DNA of 64,000 nt, from contig NW_025064945.1 in NCBI RefSeq assembly GCF_019112545.1, positions 70,552-134,551 on the forward strand, read 5' to 3'. This DNA comes from Guyanagaster necrorhizus. Lineage: Eukaryota > Basidiomycota > Agaricomycetes > Agaricales > Physalacriaceae. The notes under the pieces were generated by a model. It did no database searches and had not been told where the DNA came from. It saw only the letters and a program-made list of their open reading frames with translations. Position 1 is the first letter of the stretch; each line of letters begins with the position of its first letter. Shown piece after piece: positions 59,401-64,000 of this stretch. The translations under genes and the position numbers were made by a program.

Positions 59401-60723
59401 AGTGATAGCTATGACACAATCATTGTCATAGTCGATCGCTTCTCAAAAGTGATCATTCTGATTGCTTGCTTGATGGAACTAACATCCGAGGGATGGGCAA
59501 AAATACTATGTGACAAGGTATATGCAAAGTACGGCATGCCTCAAGTAGTGATTTCGGACAGAGGACCATAATTCGTGTCCAAGTTCTTGGATGACCTATA
59601 CCGGCTCCTTAATATTAAATGAAATGCCTTGACGGCATATCACCCACAAACAGATGGCCAAACAGAATGAGCCAATCAAGAAATTGAAAAGTACTTATGA
59701 CTTTTCATCAGTTATCGACAGGATGACTGGATGGAATGGCTAGCACTGGCAGCATTCCAACACAATAACAGAATTCACTCAGCAACAGGCAAAACACCGT
59801 TCTTCATGAATTATGGACAGAACCCACCAGTTGTGCAAACAGGATGGGTCCACACAATGACACCAGCATCAATAGACTTTGCAAAGACAATGGCAAAGAT
59901 CCATGAGGAGATGAGGACAGCTCTCAAAAAAGCTGCTTCAACAATGAAGAAACAGTATGACAAGCACAGATGGGCAGCACATCAGTACTCAACCAATGAC
60001 AGGGTTTGGTTGGATACTACAAACCTCTATTTACCATGACTGAAACAAAAGCTCACTGACAAATGAACAGGACCATCCAAAGTTGTAGCAAAGATTGGCA
60101 ATTCCACATACAAATTGCAACTCCCTGCAACTTGGAAAATTCATGATGTTTTTAATGAAATATTATTGACACTATATATCATGTCTGCCTTTCCAAACCA
60201 AGAATGACCACTGCCTCCACCAGCAGAACTCATCGATGACAAAGAACACTATGAAATCAATGAGGTTCTAAACCATAAAACATGAAAAATCAAAGCATGA
60301 GGTGGAGGCATGAAAACAACTGTTGACTATCTAGTCAGCTGGAAAGGATATGGACTGGAATCAAACCAATGGGTCAACAAGAAACACATGAATGCAGAAG
60401 AAGCAATTCATGACTATAAACACAGAATCGAAAAATTGGACATAGAGAGAGTTATGTTCAACATTATATCTCGAAAACCAAATGCAGCAACAAATGGAAA
60501 GAAGATGATATCTAGCCAGATATACATCAACCAACCTGCTGACAGCAGAGGATATGTTAAAGAGGACAATGAAGATGACCCTACAATGGATGAGCCAGAA
60601 ATGGTGGGGACATACAGCGAAGAGCAATGTACCACCCCTTTGACTCGTTTGAAGCCTGCAATGGAAATGATGAGAGGTCCAGCAGATCGGCCACCTCCTG
60701 CTGGCAGAAAAGACTTATCCTAA
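56437..60723 (+). pseudogene. pol: Element L pol with chromodomain and extra C-terminal tail
   Basis: One register throughout: 57403-57891 (start of RT), 57994-58440 (RT, with YLDN instead of YLDD), 58540-58779 (RNase H), 58843-59145, 59371-59571 (integrase core) and 59731-60039, then 60310-60723 (chromodomain). Protease reads INSSCTGSSIN, so the catalytic aspartate is lost. After DYLVSWKGYGLESNQWV the frame continues about 110 residues past the chromodomain to 60723, while A, B and F stop directly after it. The tail is rich in charged residues and prolines. Confidence 0.88.
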
Positions 60724-60728
60724 CTTAA

Positions 60729-60743
60729 CCATCAGGATGATGG
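60729..60743 (+). other. Post-stop stem-loop, element L
   Basis: CCATCA and TGATGG pair perfectly around GGA. Relative to A the terminal G-C pair is replaced by A-T, a compensating change. The G-rich tract and the 3' LTR (60761) follow. Confidence 0.7.
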
Positions 60744-60760
60744 TCTTAAGGAGGGGGTAA

Positions 60761-61290
60761 TGTTACAATTTTTCCTATTTTCTTTTCTTTTTCCTTTTCT
60801 TTTTCTTCAGAAATGACCCCTATCTTTGCTTAGTCAGGGTGCTTAGGCCAGCACTTAGGACTGTGGGAACACTTAGCTCAGCAACCCAGTTGGTCACTCT
60901 CCTATTGCAATGCTGTGTGCTGTGAAGGGAGAGACAATGTCCCTTTTGTCCTTCAATTGCAGTGCAGCAGTAACAGCATAACAGCAAGACAACAGCTATT
61001 GTGGAGACCTGACAACAGCAGGGGGAAACAGCTCTATGACAGACAATATCTTTTGTGAACATTTATTTATAGCCAGATAACAGAACAGTATTTAAGTTGT
61101 TTAGTTCTCACTGTAATACCTCAGTCTCGAACTAAAGTTTATTCTCTACTATCCTATCTCAAGTGACTTGCAACTGCCTTGACCACACACCTCTATTGAC
61201 ACATCAGTGAACTCAGTCAGTCTAACCTGAAGTGCGAGGTTCTGAACTGTTTATCATGTGTTGATAGTCACATGGAGTTTGGGCTTAACA
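60761..61290 (+). repeat. Element L 3' LTR (530 bp)
   Basis: Same length as the 5' copy. The stem-loop at 61224-61241 (AACCT, loop GAAGTGCG, AGGTT) retains the CpG form of the loop. It is followed by GGATC at 61291-61295. Confidence 0.94.
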
Positions 61291-61483
61291 GGATCAGGGA
61301 AGATGAAGGTTGGTCATATTGAGCTAAACCTTATCACCTACAGAATATTCATGAGCAGGACACCAATATTTGTTGTATTGTTATTTCATGGAGGCTGCTG
61401 TTTTTTCAAGTACAATATGGGTTTTGTTGTGGATTTTGGATATGGTCTGAGCAAAATCTGTAGAGGCAGGAGTGGACATGCAT

Positions 61484-61530
61484 TGTTGATAAGATAAGAA
61501 AAAGAACAAGATATGGAGAAAATTGTAACA
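61484..61530 (-). repeat. Isolated LTR terminus at a breakpoint
   Basis: Forty-seven bases ending TTGTAACA match the outer end of the J/M-type LTR in minus orientation. To the left is integrase of K and to the right is RT of M in the opposite strand sense. No rest of the LTR is present. It marks a deletion or rearrangement joint. Confidence 0.65.
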
Positions 61531-63388
61531 GCCTGATATTACTCCAAATTCAATATTTGATGGGGATACAGTAACATGCAGATTAAAGAGGGAGACAAGT
61601 GGAAGGCTGCATTCCAAACCAACTGTGGACTCTTCAAGCCCACAGTCATGTTCTTTGGGCTAACCAATTCCTCTGCCACCTTTCAATGGATGATGAACAA
61701 CATCTTCAAAGATCTCATTGCCACAGGAAAGATCATAATCTATTTGGATGCCATCTTAATCATGTCAAAGGACTGAGACAAACACCACTGTCTAGTCCAC
61801 CAAGTACTGAGGCTGATATGTAAGCACAAGTTATTCCTTAAGGCCAAGAAGTTCAAGTTCAAGGTGCTTAAAACTGAGTATCTCACAGTGATTTCAGTGA
61901 AGAAAGCATCTGGATGGACCCCATCAAGGTGGCAGGGGTAACTGAGTGATGGAAACTGACTAAGAAGAAGGAATTACAGTCCTTCCTCAGATTTATAAAC
62001 TTTTACCACTGGTTTATCTGAGATTACAGCAAGATTGTCTGTCCCATAATCCAACTCATGGAAAATGCCTCTTGGACCTGGAGAATAGCTCAACAATCTG
62101 CATTTGATGATCTAAAGAGGTGATTTGCTGAAGATATGGTACTTGCAGTACCAGTGGAAACAAAGGAGCTAGGATTGAGAGAGTACTAGTGACTGAAAAT
62201 AGGACAGGATATTGAAAAGTATGTGAAGAGGTGCAAAACTTGCCAATGAACCAAGTCAAGCATGCAGGCATGAGCCACTCCACTTTATCCAAACAAGGTT
62301 TCCAAGGAATAATAGACCCATATCTCACTTGACATGGTCACTGGGCTCTCAGACTGTAATAGCTACAATGCTATCATCATCATCATCAACCAGTTCTTAT
62401 AGGCAATTATTCTGATTGCATGTTCCACAGAGCTGTCTTCCAAAGGGTGGGTGAAGATACTACATGATGAAGTTTATGCAAAACATGGGATGCCCCAGAC
62501 TATCATTTTGGACTGTGGTCTGCAATTTGTCTCCAAATTTCTCAATGATTTCTATTATCTTCTAAATATCTGAAGCAATATATCAACTACTTATCACCCA
62601 CAAACTGATGGGCAAACTGAGCACATCAATCAAGAAATCAATAAATACCTTCAGATGTTTATCAATCACAGACAGGATGATTGGACTGAGTAGCTTGCTC
62701 TGGCAGCATTCCAGCACATTAACCACATTCACTCTACTACCAACAAGATCTCCTTCTTCATTAATCATGGACATCATCTCTATGTCATAGTCACTACCTG
62801 ATACAACACAACAATCCTCACATCATCAGATTTTGCACAACTCATGATCATGATCCACACCAAAACACACACCACCCTTGAGAAGGCCACTGCTGCTATG
62901 AAAACACAATATGATAAACACCAATGACCTGCTCATGAATACTCCTTTGGTGACAAAGTCTGACTGGATGTCAGCAACCTTCATCTTTCTCACCTGAAAC
63001 ACAAACTGGCTGACAAATAAACTGGACTATTTCTCATGCTTGCAGAAGTTGGTGCTTCCACATACCACCTAAAGCTGCCTGACTCCTGGTGAATACACCC
63101 AGTTTTCAATGAAACACTCCTCACTCCAGACATCATGCCTGTCTTTCCAAACCAAGAAGCTCTGCCTCCTCCTGAGCCAATCCTAATTGAAGACAAAAAA
63201 CACTATAAAGTTAAACAGATTTTGGATCATAAACTCCACAAAGTTTGAGCCTGTGGTGGTGGCAGTCACACCATCATCTACTATTTAGTCAAATGGAAAG
63301 GCTATAGACCTGAATCCAACCAATGGATCCATGAGTGAGACTTGAATGTGGATGATGTCATTCATGACTATGAAATTTCCATCAATTG
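61531..63388 (+). pseudogene. pol: Element M pol remnant (RT fused to integrase)
   Basis: RT at 61576-61776 shows [13 protein letters not shown] and YLDAILIMS, so the second catalytic aspartate of YLDD is alanine. After LAVPVETK (about 62160) the frame meets the integrase zinc-binding region, then CSTELSSKGW, VYAKHGMPQTIILD, YHPQTDGQTEHINQEINKYL and a chromodomain (YLVKWKGYRPESNQWI). Compared with A, about 680 bases are missing. Many stops are present. Confidence 0.85.
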
Positions 63389-63422
63389 ACTCATTGGAAC
63401 AATGGTCTTAAGAGGGTGGTGA

Positions 63423-63865
63423 TGTTACAATTTTCTCAGTATCTTTTTTCTTATCTTATCAAGGTGTCTATCTTATTCTGAACACTTTCTTGAAGGGCAT
63501 GGGAAGATTGGGTAATCACATCAGACAGAGTGCTATTGTACTTAGTTGCCTTGCTCACAGACAATTCCCCATTGTCTTGTCCCCAATGACTAGGCAGGAT
63601 TGGTATTGTAGCACAGACCAGTACAATAGGCAGTAGTTATATTTATTACAAGCTGGATGGTATATAAATAGGATAGCTCTTGCTGTAGTAGTCCAGCTTC
63701 AAGCTAAAGTTTATCTCACACCATCTTCTCTCAAGCCTAGCCTGTCTTTGGCCTTGAAGCACTTCACCTATTAGAACACATTAAGTGGACTCTAGTATGA
63801 CTGTACAAACATGATGCAGTGCTAGTTTATCATGTGTTCAGATCATGTGCCAGTTAGGTCTAACA
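63423..63865 (+). repeat. Element M 3' LTR (443 bp)
   Basis: TGTTACAA...TCTAACA, very similar to the LTR of J. It contains a TATATAAATA-like box and AGCTTCAAGCTAAAG, the self-priming partner. The right flank is gttaa, which does not match the left flank of J (gactt). Confidence 0.9.
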
Positions 63866-64000
63866 GTTAAGATTTGAGCTTGCTCTGAGCATTGCTTAGG
63901 ACTTTTTGAGGCTTTGTGGAAGTGTTTTGAAGTATTGTGTTGTGTTACAGTACTCTTGCCTTGAGGCCTGATGACATCTGTTATCCATCTTATTACACAA
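63866..64000 (-). repeat. Repeat R, third copy (cut by window end)
   Basis: The last 135 bases match the plus-strand sequence at about 11470-11605 with substitutions (shared stretches TACAGTACTC and GCCTTGAG). Orientation is the same as the left copy. It shows that R is dispersed and that M inserted into or beside it. Confidence 0.65.

Larger units (their letters stand above)
52658..61290 (+). mobile_element. Element L: Ty3/Gypsy chromovirus-type element with extended pol C-terminus
   Basis: Plus-strand element of 8633 bp with 530-bp LTRs, flanked by GGATC (52653-52657 and 61291-61295). ORF1, gag and pol are recognisable but broken. CpG is scarce. The LTRs differ at roughly 25 positions, mostly transitions. 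The LTR type is shared with the solo LTR in H. Confidence 0.95.
51754..61483 (-). mobile_element. Element K: decayed gypsy element split by L
   Basis: The 3' LTR (51754-52227, 474 bp) and chromodomain (SWKDYDPESNQWVNE-like, about 52280-52370) lie left of L. The integrase end (CMSTPASTDFAQTISKIHNK at 61380-61480) lies right of it. Element L entered at GGATC (52653-52657 and 61291-61295). K then stops abruptly at 61483 against a short LTR terminus, so its 5' half is missing. Confidence 0.8.
61531..63865 (+). mobile_element. Element M: 3' part of a gypsy element lacking RNase H
   Basis: Plus-strand RT begins in the KYYTK motif region (61531) and runs to about 62160. The sequence then jumps to the integrase zinc-finger region (LGLREYxW), skipping RNase H and the linker. 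Integrase, chromodomain, a post-stop stem-loop (63392-63404, CATTG/CAATG) and the 3' LTR follow. No 5' half is visible. Confidence 0.85.

Noticed and set aside
49583..63870. J and M as the two ends of one element
   Set aside because: Both carry 3' LTR, chromodomain and integrase, they face outward, and the flanking five bases differ (gactt, gttaa). They are two copies.
1..64000. CRISPR array, rRNA or tRNA genes
   Set aside because: No regularly spaced short repeats, no cloverleaf and no conserved rRNA segments were seen on either strand.

Overview
The window is a block of nested, mostly dead LTR retrotransposons. I find no host protein gene, rRNA, tRNA or CRISPR array. Chromodomain Ty3/Gypsy elements, a second Ty3/Gypsy lineage with a PYVDD reverse transcriptase, a Copia gag remnant and heavy CpG loss together suggest the repeat-rich part of a basidiomycete fungus, probably an Agaricomycete. 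The species cannot be read from this sequence.

Layout, left to right. (1) 1-6991: element C (minus), 3' end outside the window, apparently inserted in a Copia element whose gag lies at 7000-8032. (2) About 8037-10700: probable Copia LTR/leader, then AT-rich DNA without a gene. (3) About 10740-11841: one arm of an unclassified repeat, R. (4) 11835-11924 plus 28106-28990: a gypsy integrase/chromodomain fragment in plus orientation, split by element B (minus, 11925-28105, TSD GGCAT), which is itself split by element A (plus, 14986-23056, TSD CAAAG, identical LTRs). (5) About 28980-30774: second R copy, inverted relative to the first. (6) 30775-45330: element E (minus), containing element F (plus, 32232-40237, TSD GCTGT) and a solo LTR (about 41672-42112, TSD CTCAT). 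(7) 45331-49587: element H (minus, second gypsy lineage), containing a solo LTR (46332-46848, TSD AAAAA). (8) 49588-51753: 3' part of element J (minus). (9) 51754-61483: element K (minus), containing element L (plus, 52658-61290, TSD GGATC). (10) 61484-61530: an LTR terminus at a breakpoint, followed by element M (plus, 61531-63865), which has lost RNase H. (11) 63866-64000: third R copy.

Elements A, B, C, F and L share one plan. The order is LTR; a primer site complementary to the predicted 5' end of the element's own transcript (Tf1-like self-priming); ORF1 with an N-terminal hydrophobic segment; a gag frame at +1 overlapping ORF1 for more than 1 kb; a pol frame at -1 to gag (protease, RT, RNase H, integrase, chromodomain); a stem-loop right after the pol stop; a G-rich tract; and the 3' LTR. 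A second stem-loop with a GAAGTGCG-type loop sits in the LTR. Both stem-loops and the primer pairing change in a compensatory way between copies, which supports function in RNA.

A is youngest: its LTRs are identical and only two TGA codons interrupt gag and pol. B's LTRs differ at 11 sites, 9 of them at CpG. F, L, E, J, K and M are older and strongly CpG-depleted, and many of their pol stops are TGA at CGA arginine positions. The pattern fits methylation-linked deamination or a CpG-directed RIP-like process. The oldest layer also carries an inversion that splits one gypsy integrase into two oppositely oriented pieces, with the R repeats at both breakpoints.
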